From positions 1 through 64,000 of the forward strand of contig NZ_JAHBGF010000020.1 in NCBI RefSeq assembly GCF_018390695.1: DNA of 64,000 bases, read 5' to 3'. The translations under genes were made by a program, and so were the position numbers. A model generated the notes under the pieces. The model did no database searches and was not told the origin of the DNA. It saw only the letters and a program-made list of their open reading frames with translations. Shown here one piece after another: positions 47,899 through 59,939 of the stretch; position 1 is the first letter of the stretch; each line of letters begins with the position of its first letter. The DNA comes from Ancylobacter sonchi (lineage in GTDB: Bacteria > Pseudomonadota > Alphaproteobacteria > Rhizobiales > Xanthobacteraceae).

Positions 47899-49443
47899 AT
47901 GGCCGGCGAGACCGTCGTTCTCGGGCAGAAGGTGCTGGCGCCGGATACGGCACCCGCGCCAGCCTCCACCTTCTTCATCTTCGGCGCCTCCGGCGACCTT
48001 ACCAAGCGGCTGCTGCTGCCCTCGCTGTACAACCTCGCCAATGAAGGGGTGCTGCCGGAGGATTTCGCCATCATCGGCGTCGACCACATCGAGCAAAGTG
48101 AGGAGGACTATCGCGCCTACCTCACCGAGGCGACCAAGGGGCTGCCTGGCTCCTGCGATGTCGGTGGCAATACCTGGAACTGGCTGATCAGCCGCATCGG
48201 CTACATCGCCGGCGACTTCGAGGACCCCGCCACCTATGGCCGCATCCGCGAGCGGCTCGACGGGCGGGCCGGGCAGACCGGCAATGCGGTGTTCTACCTT
48301 GCGGTAGCCCCGCGCTTCTTCGCCGCCATCTCCGAACAGCTCGGCGGCGCCGGGCTGCTCAAGGAGGAGGACGGAGCCTTCCGCCACATCGTGGTGGAGA
48401 AGCCCTTCGGCTCCGACCAGCCCTCGGCGCGCGCACTCAACAAGCGCCTGCTGGCGGTAGCCGACGAGCGGCAGATTTACCGGATCGACCATTTCCTCGG
48501 CAAGGAAACCGTGCAGAACATGATGGCGCTGCGCTTCGGCAACGGCATCTTCGAGCCGATCTGGAGCAAGGAATATATCGACCACGTGCAGATCACCGCC
48601 GCCGAGACGGTGACGGTGGAACAGCGCGGGCGCTTCTACGACGCCACCGGTGCGCTGCGCGACATGGTGCCGAACCACATGTTCCAGCTGCTCGCCATGA
48701 CGGCGATGGAGCCGCCGAACTCCTTCGACGCCGATGCGGTGCGCACCGAGAAGACCAAGGTGATCGAGGCGATCCGCCACATGAAGCCAAGCGACGCCAT
48801 CGGCGCGGCGGTGCGCGGGCAGTACCGCGCCGGCATCATCAACGGCCAGCCGGTGAAGGATTATCGCGCCGAGCACGACGTCGCGCCCGACAGCCGCACC
48901 GAGACCTATGTGGCGCTGAAATGCTTCGTCGATTCCTGGCGCTGGAACGGGGTGCCCTTCTATGTGCGCACCGGCAAGGCGCTCTCCGTGCGGCGCACCG
49001 AGATCGCCATCCAGTTCAAGCGTGCGCCCGGCGTGCTGTTCCGCCACCTGCCCACGGCGCTGAAGCCGAACCTTATGGTGATCCATGTGCAGCCGGACGA
49101 AGGCGTCTCGCTGCGCTTCGCCGCCAAGGTGCCCGGCCGCAAGGTGAAGCTGTCGGAAGTCGAGATGGACTTCAAATATGCCGACTACTTCAAGGCGGCG
49201 CCGTCCACCGGCTACGAGACGCTGATCTATGACTGCCTGTGCGGCGACCCGACGCTGTTCCAGCGCGCCGACACCATCGAGGCGGGCTGGGAGGCGGTGG
49301 AGCCGATCATCGACGCCGTCGCCGGCGGCGACGACGACGTGCAATTCTATTCTGCCGGCTCCAGCGGCCCGGCCATGGCCGATGTCATGCTGGCGCAGGA
49401 CGGTTTCCAGTGGCTCTCTCTCGATCAGATGCGGACGCGATGA
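47899..49443 (+). CDS. zwf: Glucose-6-phosphate 1-dehydrogenase
   Basis: A 514-residue enzyme. The nucleotide-binding loop FGASGDLTKRLLLPSLY is at residues about 32-48, and the substrate/catalytic signature RIDHFLGKETVQNMMALRFG near 195 has the catalytic His and Lys. A further conserved block is EPPNSFDADAVRTEKTKVIE. It oxidises glucose 6-phosphate to 6-phosphogluconolactone. The next gene starts in its stop codon (ATGA at 49440-49443), coupling a HAD-family hydrolase to it. Length is normal for the family. Confidence 0.95.
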   Translation: MAGETVVLGQKVLAPDTAPAPASTFFIFGASGDLTKRLLLPSLYNLANEGVLPEDFAIIGVDHIEQSEEDYRAYLTEATKGLPGSCDVGGNTWNWLISRIGYIAGDFEDPATYGRIRERLDGRAGQTGNAVFYLAVAPRFFAAISEQLGGAGLLKEEDGAFRHIVVEKPFGSDQPSARALNKRLLAVADERQIYRIDHFLGKETVQNMMALRFGNGIFEPIWSKEYIDHVQITAAETVTVEQRGRFYDATGALRDMVPNHMFQLLAMTAMEPPNSFDADAVRTEKTKVIEAIRHMKPSDAIGAAVRGQYRAGIINGQPVKDYRAEHDVAPDSRTETYVALKCFVDSWRWNGVPFYVRTGKALSVRRTEIAIQFKRAPGVLFRHLPTALKPNLMVIHVQPDEGVSLRFAAKVPGRKVKLSEVEMDFKYADYFKAAPSTGYETLIYDCLCGDPTLFQRADTIEAGWEAVEPIIDAVAGGDDDVQFYSAGSSGPAMADVMLAQDGFQWLSLDQMRTR

Positions 49444-50270
49444 ACAGTTCCCCTACCCCCTCCGGCCGCATCTCGCTGATGGTGTCCGACGTCGACGGCA
49501 CGCTGGTCGACAAGCAAAAGGCGGTGACGCCCCGCACCGCCGCCGCGGTGCGGCGGCTGCGCGAGGCCGGCGTGCATTTCTGCGCCGTCTCGGCGAGGCC
49601 GCCGCGCGGCATGAAGATCCTGGTCGAGGCGCTCGGCCTCGACCTGTTCGGCGGCTTCAATGGCGGCGAGATCCTGCGCGGCGACTTCTCGGTGGTCGAG
49701 CAGCATTTCATTGCCCGCGAGGCGGCGCAGACCGGCATCGAGGTGATGCGTCAGCGCGGCGCCGGCATCTGGGTGTTTGCCGACAATGAGTGGTTCCTCA
49801 CCGATCCCGACAACCAGTATGTCGCCGGCGAGATCCGCACGGTGGCCTTCCAGCCGACGGTGGTGAGCGCCTTCGGCGACCATGTCGCGCGGGCCGGCAA
49901 GATCGTCGGCGCCTCCAGCGACTTCGCCATGCTGGAGGCCTGCGAGGCCGAGCTCCAGCCCTTGCTGGGCAGCGGCGCGACGGTGAAGCGCTCGCAGCCG
50001 AAATATCTCGACCTCACCCCGCCCGGCACCGACAAGGGCCATGCCGTGCGCGCCTTCGCGGCGCATTACGGGGTGCCGCTCGACGAGGTGGCTGTCATCG
50101 GCGACATGCACAACGACCTGCCGATGTTCGCTAATGCCGGCCTGCGCTTTGCCATGGGCAACGCCGCCGACGAGGTGAAGGCGCAGGCGGATGTCGTCAC
50201 CACCGCCAATGACGCGGACGGCGTGGCCCACGCCATCGAGCATTTCGTGCTGCCGCGCGCGGGACGCTGA
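49440..50270 (+). CDS. Cof-type HAD hydrolase (sugar/nucleotide phosphatase)
   Basis: A 276-residue HAD-superfamily phosphatase. Motif I is SDVDGTLVDKQ (nucleophile Asp16), motif II Ser/Thr in FCAVSARPPRGM, motif III Lys in PGTDKGHAVRA and motif IV VIGDMHNDLPMFANAG. The cap domain is about residues 85-190 (C2 type). Cof-like enzymes dephosphorylate sugar phosphates and related metabolites. Translational coupling to zwf suggests it acts on a pentose-phosphate intermediate or damage product; no lactonase gene is present, but HAD enzymes do not open lactones, so it does not simply replace pgl. Confidence 0.85.
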   Translation: MNSSPTPSGRISLMVSDVDGTLVDKQKAVTPRTAAAVRRLREAGVHFCAVSARPPRGMKILVEALGLDLFGGFNGGEILRGDFSVVEQHFIAREAAQTGIEVMRQRGAGIWVFADNEWFLTDPDNQYVAGEIRTVAFQPTVVSAFGDHVARAGKIVGASSDFAMLEACEAELQPLLGSGATVKRSQPKYLDLTPPGTDKGHAVRAFAAHYGVPLDEVAVIGDMHNDLPMFANAGLRFAMGNAADEVKAQADVVTTANDADGVAHAIEHFVLPRAGR

Positions 50271-50361
50271 AGAGCGCGGTTGACCGCGGGTCGTGTGGCG
50301 GGGAAATGGGGATCGGTTTGTTTTTGCCCGGCGCTGCCGGGTGCAAGGAGTGGAGTGGAAT

Positions 50362-50664
50362 ATGATCGTCGAAGTGGCCGAGCTCACCATCAAGCCGGGC
50401 GATGAGGCAGCCTTCGAGGCCGGCGTGGCGGAGGCAGCGCCGCTGTTCCTCCGCTCCAAGGGCTGTCACGGCCTGACGCTGCAAAAGGTGGTGGAGACCC
50501 CCAACGTCTACCGGCTGCGGGTCAATTGGGAGACGCTGGAGAACCACATGGTGGATTTCCGCGGCTCGGAGGAATTCCAGACGTGGCGCAAGATCGTCGG
50601 CGGCTTCTTCGCCGCGCCGCCGGCGGTGACGCATGAGGCCGAGGCCGCGCGCTACGGTGTCTGA
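50362..50664 (+). CDS. Antibiotic-biosynthesis-monooxygenase-domain protein (ABM)
   Basis: A 100-residue protein of the dimeric alpha-beta barrel (ABM) fold: MIVEVAELTIKPGDEAAFEA, LFLRSKGCHGLTLQKVVETP, NVYRLRVNWETLENHMVDFR. The family includes small monooxygenases and quinol or haem-degrading relatives. The start at 50362 has AAGGAG upstream and fits family length. It is downstream of the HAD gene and followed by a terminator; the small size and lack of cofactor motifs leave its substrate open. Confidence 0.8.
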   Translation: MIVEVAELTIKPGDEAAFEAGVAEAAPLFLRSKGCHGLTLQKVVETPNVYRLRVNWETLENHMVDFRGSEEFQTWRKIVGGFFAAPPAVTHEAEAARYGV

Positions 50665-50672
50665 CGTCGTTG

Positions 50673-50704
50673 CGCCCGGTCGCCTCGCGGCGGCCGGGCG
50701 TTTT
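50673..50704 (+). terminator. Rho-independent terminator after the ABM gene
   Basis: A GC stem with CGCCCGG (50673-50679) pairing to CCGGGCG (50694-50700), inner extension CGCC/GGCG, and TTTT at 50701-50704. It ends the gnd-zwf-HAD-ABM region and faces the convergent TonB receptor gene. Confidence 0.8.
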
Positions 50705-50709
50705 GCCGC

Positions 50710-52953
50710 CTACCAGTGATAGGCCAGCGTTGCCAGCACGCTGCGGCCGGCGCCGACGAAGCACTGATAGGCCGAGGCGCAGGCCGACACGTAATATTTG
50801 TCGGCAAGGTTCTGCGCGGTGAGCGAGAAGCGCCAGCCGTCGCCGGCGCCCGGCGTGCCGCCGAAATCGTAATGCAGCGCGGCGTCGAACAGCACCCGGT
50901 CCGGCACCACCATAGCGGCGGTGTTGGTCTGGTCGCCATAGGTCTCGCCGATATAGCGCGCACCGCCGCCGAGCGTCAGGCCGGCCAGTTTCCCGGTGCT
51001 CCAGGTGTAGTCGACCCAGGCCGAGGCGGCATTGCGCGGCACGCCCACCGGCGTCTTGCCCTGCACGCCGGCGACGTTGCTCTGCGTCACCTCGGCGTCG
51101 GTATAGGCATAGGCCAGCGTCAGGTTGACGCCGGGCAGCACCTCCGCCTTGCCGGAGAACTCGAAGCCGCGCGATTCCACCTCGCCGGTCTGGGTCTGGC
51201 AGGTGGCGCTGCTGCACAGGGTGAGCGCGGTGTTGGTGCTGGTGTGCTGGGTGTCGGTGGTCAGCACATTCTGCTGGGTGAGTTCGTAATAGGAGGCGGT
51301 GAACAGCCCGTTGAAGGTGGTGGGCTGGTACTTCACGCCGGCCTCGAACTGCCGCGCCGTGGTCGGCTCGAACGGCACGCCGCCATATCCCGTGCCCATC
51401 ACCGGGTCGAAGGAGGTGGCGTAGCTGACATAGGGCGCGATGCCGTTGTCGAACTGGTAGAGCAGGCCGCCGCGATAGGTGAAGGCGGTGTCGTCGCTGG
51501 AATAGCTGACCTTGCTGCCGCTCGACAGCGTCGTGGTCGTGGTGTCGCCGGTCAGGTAGTCCTCGCGGATGCCGAGCAGCGCGTGCCAGTTGCCATAGCT
51601 GATCTGGTCCTGCGCATAGCCGCCAAGCTGGGTGCGGTCGGCCGACTGGTTGGTGGTCAGCTTGGGCGAGGCGATGTTGCTCCACACCGGCGACAGGTAG
51701 TTCACATAGACCGTGCTGCCGGTGCCGTAGGTGGCATCGGCGTCGTAGCGCTGCAGGTCGACGCCGAACAGCATCGTGTGGTCCAGCGGGCCGGTGGCGA
51801 ATGTCGCCTGCGCCTGGTTGTCGAGGGTCAGGCCCTCCAGCGATTCGATGTAGCGCGACGGCGAGAGGCCCATGCACAGATAGGCCTGCCCCCCGCAATT
51901 GGCCGCCGATGCCCAGACGCTTGACGTCGCCACTGCGGAGAGCGCCTTGAAGTCGGTGTCGAGCCACATGTAGCGGAAGTTCTGCCGCAGGGTCCACACG
52001 GTGTCGACATCGTGCTCGATGCGGTAGCCGAGGCTGGTCTGGGTGCGGTCGAAGCCGGAATAGGGGCTCTCATTGGGCGAGAAATTGCGCGGGATCTGCC
52101 CGTTCGGGTTGGTCTGCAGGGTGCCGAGTGCCGGTAGCCAGGTGGAGTAGTAGCTCTCCGGGTCGCGCTCATAGGTTGCCTGCAGCTCGACGCGGGTGTT
52201 CTCCGTCGGCTTGAACGACACCATAGGCGCCACCAGGATGCGCTCGCCTTCCGAGCCGTCGACCTCGCTGTCGGTGAGCCGCCCGAGCGCGATGAGGCGG
52301 TAGAGCGCCGAGCCGTCCGGCAGCAGCTTGCCGTTCAGGTCGACGCCGAGCTCGGACTCGCCATAGCTGCCGATGCCGGCGATGATCTCGTTCCTCGCAT
52401 TCGCATCCGGCCATTTGCTGACGAGGTCGATGCTGCCGCCCGGATTGGTCTGGCCATAGACCGTCGACATCGGCCCGCGCACGATGTCGATGCTCTGCAG
52501 CAGGTAGGGATCGATGCTCGGAACGGCGTAGTTGAGCCCCTTGAACAGCCGCAGGCCGTCCCAGAACTGCACGTAGTTGGCATTGCCGCCGAAGCCGCCG
52601 AAGCCGCGCATGATGATGCTGTCATAGCGATTGCCGGGGCGGGCGTCGGAGATCACCCCGGCCTCGTAGCGCAGCGCTTCCTGCACGGTCTGCGAGCCTT
52701 GCACTTCGATCTGCTTGTCGGTGACGACGGAGATGGAGATCGGCGTCGTCTCGATCGGGGCATCGGTCTTGGTGGCGGCAGTGGTGCGGCGCGCCACATA
52801 GCCTTCCGTCTTCTGCTGGTCGCCGGTGACCTCGATGGTGTCCAGCGTCACCGACGTTTCGCCGCTCGATTGAGCGAGAATCGGCGAGGCCAGCGGCAGC
52901 AGGGTCAGCGTCAGGGCAAGCCCCGACGCCCGACGCAGGAGACGTGCTCGCAT
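50710..52953 (-). CDS. TonB-dependent siderophore receptor
   Basis: A 747-residue outer-membrane receptor with a signal peptide (RRASGLALTLTLLPLASPIL, cleaved near AQSSGE). A plug domain follows: ISVVTDKQIEVQGSQTVQEA, IIMRGFGGFGGN and DIVRGPMSTVYGQTNPGGSI. The 22-strand barrel ends with the aromatic terminus LATLAYHW. Short TonB-box-like residues TLDTIEV occur near 37-43. The plug and length fit the ferrichrome/hydroxamate siderophore class. The gene is alone, with no ABC transporter beside it; the AT-rich upstream region probably carries iron-responsive control. Confidence 0.9.
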   Translation of the reverse strand: MRARLLRRASGLALTLTLLPLASPILAQSSGETSVTLDTIEVTGDQQKTEGYVARRTTAATKTDAPIETTPISISVVTDKQIEVQGSQTVQEALRYEAGVISDARPGNRYDSIIMRGFGGFGGNANYVQFWDGLRLFKGLNYAVPSIDPYLLQSIDIVRGPMSTVYGQTNPGGSIDLVSKWPDANARNEIIAGIGSYGESELGVDLNGKLLPDGSALYRLIALGRLTDSEVDGSEGERILVAPMVSFKPTENTRVELQATYERDPESYYSTWLPALGTLQTNPNGQIPRNFSPNESPYSGFDRTQTSLGYRIEHDVDTVWTLRQNFRYMWLDTDFKALSAVATSSVWASAANCGGQAYLCMGLSPSRYIESLEGLTLDNQAQATFATGPLDHTMLFGVDLQRYDADATYGTGSTVYVNYLSPVWSNIASPKLTTNQSADRTQLGGYAQDQISYGNWHALLGIREDYLTGDTTTTTLSSGSKVSYSSDDTAFTYRGGLLYQFDNGIAPYVSYATSFDPVMGTGYGGVPFEPTTARQFEAGVKYQPTTFNGLFTASYYELTQQNVLTTDTQHTSTNTALTLCSSATCQTQTGEVESRGFEFSGKAEVLPGVNLTLAYAYTDAEVTQSNVAGVQGKTPVGVPRNAASAWVDYTWSTGKLAGLTLGGGARYIGETYGDQTNTAAMVVPDRVLFDAALHYDFGGTPGAGDGWRFSLTAQNLADKYYVSACASAYQCFVGAGRSVLATLAYHW

Positions 52954-53401
52954 TCGTAGATGTCCTTTAATTTACGTAACGTAAGATTAGACTTGCGTAG
53001 AATAAGATTTGAAATCGCGATTGATCATGATTTCGTGAGATGACGAATAATATTCGATCTTCAGATCTGTCAATGAAGGTTGAGTATATTGGAATTTTTA
53101 CAATTTCATGCTCTTGAAAATGGAAACGCCCGCCATATGGCGGGCGGCTCTGTTTTTTTCTAGGCTATGAAATATTTTGGATGGTCGAGGTGACGAGCGG
53201 TCCGCGGCCAGCCGGCGGCTCCGGCTATCGCCGGTATCGGCGGTGATGCCGCTTACCCGGGTAATGCGGAGGATGGAGTGCCTCGCTGGAATCACCCGGC
53301 GTCGACGAGGGCGCTCGCCGCCTGTCGGTCGCGCTGCCGCGCGTGAAAATCGTCGCGGCGACCTTAGCGGCGCTGTCCGGTCCGGTGGCCGGTGAAGCCG
53401 A
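52954..53401. promoter_or_regulatory. AT-rich promoter region of the TonB receptor gene, and a gene-free gap
   Basis: The 448 bp contain no supported gene. The part next to the receptor start is distinctly AT-rich (ATTTACGTAACGTAAGATTA and on) and includes the palindrome CGAATA-A-TATTCG at 53044-53056, a candidate iron-regulator site. The known Irr and RirA consensus elements are not clearly matched. A strong hairpin follows at 53127-53146. Confidence 0.45.
53127..53159. terminator. Hairpin with T-rich flank between TonB receptor and sdaA
   Basis: CGCCCGCC-ATAT-GGCGGGCG forms an 8-bp stem. On the leftward strand the stem is followed by TTTCCATTTTC, which would end the sdaA transcript 240 bp after its stop. 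On the rightward strand seven T follow six bases after the stem, so it may work in both directions. Confidence 0.55.
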
Positions 53402-54793
53402 TCAGCACTCCACGACGTTGACGGCGAGGCCGCCCAGGCTGGTTTCCTTGTATTTCTCGTTCATGTCGAGGCCGGTCTGCCGCATGGTGGCGATGGCGGC
53501 GTCGAGCGGCACGAAATGCGAGCCGTCGCCCTTCAGCGCCAGCGAGGCGGCGGTGACCGCCTTCACCGCGCCGAGCGCGTTGCGCTCGATGCAGGGGATC
53601 TGTACCAGCCCGCCAATGGGGTCGCAGGTCATGCCGAGATGGTGCTCGAGGGCGATTTCGGCGGCGTTCTCCACCTGCTCGGGCGTGCCGCCCATCACCG
53701 CGCACAGCCCGGCGGCGGCCATGGCGGCGGCGGAGCCGACCTCGCCCTGGCAGCCGACCTCGGCGCCGGAGATCGAGGCATTGGTCTTGATGATCGAGCC
53801 GATGGCGGCGGCGGTGAGCAGGAAGTCGCGGACATGTCCGCGCGTGCTCTCGACATGGAAATGCAGCCAGTAGCGCAGCACGGCGGGGATCACCCCGGCG
53901 GCGCCGTTGGTCGGCGCGGTGACGACGCGCCCGCCGCCGGCATTCTCCTCGTTGACCGCCATGGCGTAGACCGAGAGCCAGTCATTGGCCATCAGCGGAT
54001 TGGCGTGGTTGCGCCGCGCCTCCTCCTCCATCCGCTCGCGCAATCCGGCGGCGCGGCGGCGGACCTTGAGGCCGCCGGGCATGATGCCGCCCTGCGACAA
54101 TCCGCGGTCGATGCAGTTGCTCATCGCCGACCAGATGCCGTCGAGCCGCTCGTCGAGCGTGTGGCGGGCGAGCGTGACTTCCTCGTTGCGGCGCTGCATC
54201 GCCGCGATCGACAGTCCATCCGCCTTGGCCATGGCGAGCAGCTGCGCGGCGCTGCGGAACGGGTAGGGCAGGGCCGGGCCGTCGGAGGCGGGCGCGCCGG
54301 CCTTGGTCTCGGCGAGCTCCGAATCGGACAGCACGAAGCCGCCGCCGATGGAGTAATAGGTGCGGGTCAGCAGCCTGCGCCCATCCTCGGCAAAGCCGTG
54401 GAAGCGCATACCGTTGGCGTGGCCGGGCAGCGGCGTCTTCTTGTCGAGCACCAGGTCGGTGGCGGGATCGAAGCGATAGGCACGCCCGGCCGGCACGACG
54501 TGCTTGCTCTGCGCCACCCGCGCGACGATGGCACCGATGTCGTCCGGGGCGACGGAGGCCGGCGCATGGCCGTCGAGGCCGAGGATGATGGCGCGGTCCG
54601 AGCCGTGGCCGATGCCGGTATGGGCGAGCGAGCCATGCAGGCTCGCCGCGAGGGCGGTCACCCGTCCGCCGGGCGCTGAGAGCTCGCGCGCGGCGATGTC
54701 GTCGAGGAAGCGGGCAGCGGCCACCATCGGCCCGACCGTGTGCGAGCTCGACGGGCCGATACCGATCTTGAAGATGTCGCAGACCGAGATCAC
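53402..54793 (-). CDS. sdaA: L-serine ammonia-lyase (serine dehydratase)
   Basis: A 463-residue single-chain iron-sulfur serine dehydratase. The N-terminal region has [20 protein letters not shown]; the C-terminal catalytic part contains the three cluster-binding Cys in [21 protein letters not shown] and VQIPCIERN. It deaminates L-serine to pyruvate. The start is a GTG at 54793 (or 54796), reading [11 protein letters not shown] where most homologues have MISVFDLFKIG, with AGGAG upstream. It is monocistronic and followed by a hairpin terminator. Confidence 0.93.
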   Translation of the reverse strand: MISVCDIFKIGIGPSSSHTVGPMVAAARFLDDIAARELSAPGGRVTALAASLHGSLAHTGIGHGSDRAIILGLDGHAPASVAPDDIGAIVARVAQSKHVVPAGRAYRFDPATDLVLDKKTPLPGHANGMRFHGFAEDGRRLLTRTYYSIGGGFVLSDSELAETKAGAPASDGPALPYPFRSAAQLLAMAKADGLSIAAMQRRNEEVTLARHTLDERLDGIWSAMSNCIDRGLSQGGIMPGGLKVRRRAAGLRERMEEEARRNHANPLMANDWLSVYAMAVNEENAGGGRVVTAPTNGAAGVIPAVLRYWLHFHVESTRGHVRDFLLTAAAIGSIIKTNASISGAEVGCQGEVGSAAAMAAAGLCAVMGGTPEQVENAAEIALEHHLGMTCDPIGGLVQIPCIERNALGAVKAVTAASLALKGDGSHFVPLDAAIATMRQTGLDMNEKYKETSLGGLAVNVVEC

Positions 54794-55020
54794 CACCGAC
54801 GCTCCTGATTGCGCACTCCGGGACGAAGGGATTCGCCACCGTCCCGCTGCCAGATTAGCGGCAAGCGGCGTCACGGCCATCGGCAAATGCGGCGTGCGGC
54901 TTGAAAGCCGGCGACAAGGCGTCGGAGGGCGGCTGGCGCCCCCTATGCACGTTGCTCCTGCCGGCCGCGCAGTCTCCTTGCGGCCCGAACTCGGCCGTTG
55001 CCACGTCCGATTCCGACAAA

Positions 55021-55048
55021 GCCGAAGCCGGAAACATCCGGCTTCGGC
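55021..55048 (-). terminator. Rho-independent terminator after lon
   Basis: A 12-bp perfect stem (GCCGAAGCCGGA / TCCGGCTTCGGC) with a 4-nt loop, 20 bp beyond the lon stop; leftward it is followed by TTTGTCGG. Confidence 0.75.
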
Positions 55049-55067
55049 GGAGAGGGTCTTCCGACCC

Positions 55068-57491
<2,424 letters not shown>

Positions 57492-57505
57492 GAACAGGTC
57501 CCCCC

Positions 57506-57919
57506 TCAGGCCAGCTTGCGCAGCGCGACGACGAGGCAGCCATTGACCATGCGGGGTCGGGCAACCTCATAGCGGCCGGGCGGCAGCGAGATTTGCCGCT
57601 CGAAGCGGCCTTGCGGCAATTCGAGGCGATGGATGGTGGCGGTGCGCAGCTCCGGCGGCAGCAGGCGGTCGCCGGAAAGCACCAGCGTGCCGTTGCTGAT
57701 CGTCACCTGGATGCGGTCGGGATCGACGCCCGGCAACGCCGCGAAGACGATGAGCTCGTGATCGGTTTCGATGAGGTCGACGGGCGGCTCCCAGTGAACC
57801 GCCCGGTTGCGCTGTGGCGCCGGGGCCGGCTGGAACATCTGGCCCCGCAGGCGCTCGGCCCGCGACACCATCGCAAGTGCCTCGGACCACATCCACAGTC
57901 GCGGATCGGAATTTCGCAT
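57506..57919 (-). CDS. Small heat-shock protein (Hsp20/alpha-crystallin)
   Basis: A 137-residue small heat-shock protein. The alpha-crystallin domain spans about residues 40-128: PVDLIETDHELIVFAALPGV, IQVTISNGTLVLSGDR, and the edge strand LPPGRYEVARPRMVNGCLVV. It binds unfolding proteins without ATP. The usual C-terminal IxI motif is missing, and the protein ends at VVALRKLA. The start at 57919 fits family length. It is the first gene of the Hsp20-lon pair, so it may deliver clients to Lon. Confidence 0.88.
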   Translation of the reverse strand: MRNSDPRLWMWSEALAMVSRAERLRGQMFQPAPAPQRNRAVHWEPPVDLIETDHELIVFAALPGVDPDRIQVTISNGTLVLSGDRLLPPELRTATIHRLELPQGRFERQISLPPGRYEVARPRMVNGCLVVALRKLA

Positions 57920-58103
57920 AAATGCCTCCACGCGGCTCCCTGGGGAACCGTCCCACGCGCATATGGGAAGGCGTGCCACGTCTGCCAACAGCGGCTTCAT
58001 GGGCCGCGCGGCGGACGCAGGGCAAACATGCAAGCCGCGCATTCCAGGCACCGCATTCCTCGCCGCGCATCCCGGCGGGAAGGCGGCCTCCGGCGCCGGG
58101 GCG

Positions 58104-59489
58104 TCAGTGGCCGGTCAGGCGGTCGGCGAAGGCGGCGAGGCGGGAGGTGCGCGGCAGCCCTGCCGCCTCGCGCTGATCGGCGAGGCGGTACAGCTGGTAC
58201 ATGGAGTGGACGCCGAGCCAGCGCAGCGGCTCGGGCTCCCATTGCCGCACCTGCCGGTTCACCCAGGGCAGGCGGGTGAGCTCAGTGTCGCGGCCGAGCA
58301 GCAGGTCGCGCAGGGTGCGGCCGGACAGGTTCGAGCTGGAGACGCCGAGGCCGACATAGCCGCCGGCCCAGCCGATGCCGCTCTGCCGGTCGAAGCCGCA
58401 GCTGGTGCACCAGTCGCGCGGCACGCCGAGCACGCCGCACCAGGCGTGGTCGAGGCGCAGCCCCCTTGTCTGCGGCAGCAGGGTGACGAGGATCTCGTGC
58501 AGCTTGTCGATGGTCGCCTGCTGGGTTTGCCCACGCGTGTCGGTGCGGGAACCGAAGCGGTAGGGCACGCCGCGCCCGCCCATGGCGATGCGGCCCTCGC
58601 GGGTGCGCTGGGCGTAGCAATAGGCATGGGCGCCGTCGCCGAGCACTTCGTAGCCGTCCCAGCCGATCTGCTTCCACAGAGCGTCCGGCAGCGGCTCGGT
58701 GACCACGATGGCGCTGTTGAGCGGCAGCCACAGCCGCTGCTGGCCGGGCAGGCCGGCGGTGAAGCCCTCGGTGGCGCGGACGATTTTTTCCGCCCGCACG
58801 GTGCCGCGGTCGGTGGTGACCCTGCCCTTCTCGATCGAGCGCACCGTGGTCTGCTCGTAGATCGGCACGCCGAGCCGCACCACCGCCGCCGCCAACCCCT
58901 GCACCAGCTTGGCCGGCTGGACGCGGGCGACGTCGCGCAGCACGAAGGCGCCCTGCGCGTTGTGGATGGCGATGCGCGCCCGGGCCTCGCCGGCGTTCAG
59001 GAGAGCCATCCGCTCCTCCGGCACCTCCCAGCGCCGGGCCTCCTGGTAGTCCGCCTGCGCGCGCTGCCATTGCGCCGGGTTGGTGGCGACGTTGAGATTG
59101 TCGACGCGGCGGATGTCGGCGTCGATGCCCTCTTTCGCCGCCACGGCGATGACCTCGTCGACGGTGCCGAGCATCGCCCGCTGCATGTCGATCACCGCGC
59201 CGCGCGAGGAGTGCTGCGCGTATCTCTCGCGCGACCAGCCGAAGCCGCCCGACAGCCAGCCGCCATTGCGGCCCGAGGCGCCGAAGCCGGCGAATTCCTT
59301 TTCGACGAGGACGATGCGCAGCGAGGGCTCGGCCTGCTTCAGGTAATAGGCCGTCCACAGCCCGGTGTAGCCGGCGCCGACGATGCAGACATCGGCCTCG
59401 ATATCGCCGGGCAGCGATGGGCGATATCCCGGCAGGCCGCCAATATCGGCATACCAGAACGAGACATTGCCATTGACGCTGACATCCAT
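58104..59489 (-). CDS. FAD-dependent amine oxidoreductase (PuuB/DAO family)
   Basis: A 461-residue flavoprotein of the D-amino-acid-oxidase fold. The FAD loop is VCIVGAGYTGLWTAYYLKQA (about residues 34-53), with VLVEKEFAGFGASGRNGGWL and the typical late GWAGGYVGLGVSSSNLSGRT. It resembles gamma-glutamylputrescine oxidase (PuuB) and other oxidases of secondary amines. The start at 59489 gives the family's N-terminus (GNVSFWYADIGGLPGYRPSL). No puu genes lie alongside, so the substrate is open. It is leftward and divergent from the export operon starting at 59940. Confidence 0.85.
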   Translation of the reverse strand: MDVSVNGNVSFWYADIGGLPGYRPSLPGDIEADVCIVGAGYTGLWTAYYLKQAEPSLRIVLVEKEFAGFGASGRNGGWLSGGFGWSRERYAQHSSRGAVIDMQRAMLGTVDEVIAVAAKEGIDADIRRVDNLNVATNPAQWQRAQADYQEARRWEVPEERMALLNAGEARARIAIHNAQGAFVLRDVARVQPAKLVQGLAAAVVRLGVPIYEQTTVRSIEKGRVTTDRGTVRAEKIVRATEGFTAGLPGQQRLWLPLNSAIVVTEPLPDALWKQIGWDGYEVLGDGAHAYCYAQRTREGRIAMGGRGVPYRFGSRTDTRGQTQQATIDKLHEILVTLLPQTRGLRLDHAWCGVLGVPRDWCTSCGFDRQSGIGWAGGYVGLGVSSSNLSGRTLRDLLLGRDTELTRLPWVNRQVRQWEPEPLRWLGVHSMYQLYRLADQREAAGLPRTSRLAAFADRLTGH

Positions 59490-59939
59490 GCGAGGCTCCT
59501 GCGGGGCTGATCCGGCCGCCTGCAATGTAGAAGGGCCGGCGGCCGAGAAGTCGAGCCTTCGGAGCGGGATTCGACAGCAGAGTTTCGGCGGCGCGGGCCG
59601 TGAGGAGCGCCGTCCGCCGCTCCTGCATGGGGCACGGGGAGAGGGGGCGGTGTCGGGATCGATCCCTCGTCGAATCGGCACGGTAGGAACAGCATCGGTC
59701 AGGTCGCGCTTTGAGCTAGGCCAACGACTTGAAAAACCGCGTGGATATGCTGGCCATGCGTCGCGCCCCGGAACGGCGGTCGCCGTACGGCGCAGGACTG
59801 GTAGGCATTGGTCGGTATCGACAGGGAGTCGTTCTGACGGTCTTATGGCCGGGTGGATCAGGGTACCCGCGTTCGGTCCCGGGATCCGGGCACCTTTCGT
59901 CTGCGGCGGCCTTTGGCCGGCGGCGTGCTGGATTGGAAG
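59490..59939. promoter_or_regulatory. Divergent promoter region of the oxidoreductase and HlyD genes
   Basis: No gene is supported in these 450 bp. It must contain both promoters. I see no clear palindrome or terminator; GGAAG just before 59940 is a plausible ribosome-binding site for the HlyD gene. Confidence 0.35.

Noticed and set aside
52954-53060. Classical Fur, Irr or RirA box before the TonB receptor
   Set aside because: Only an odd palindrome (CGAATAATATTCG) is present; none of the known consensus patterns aligns well, so it is noted only as a candidate site.
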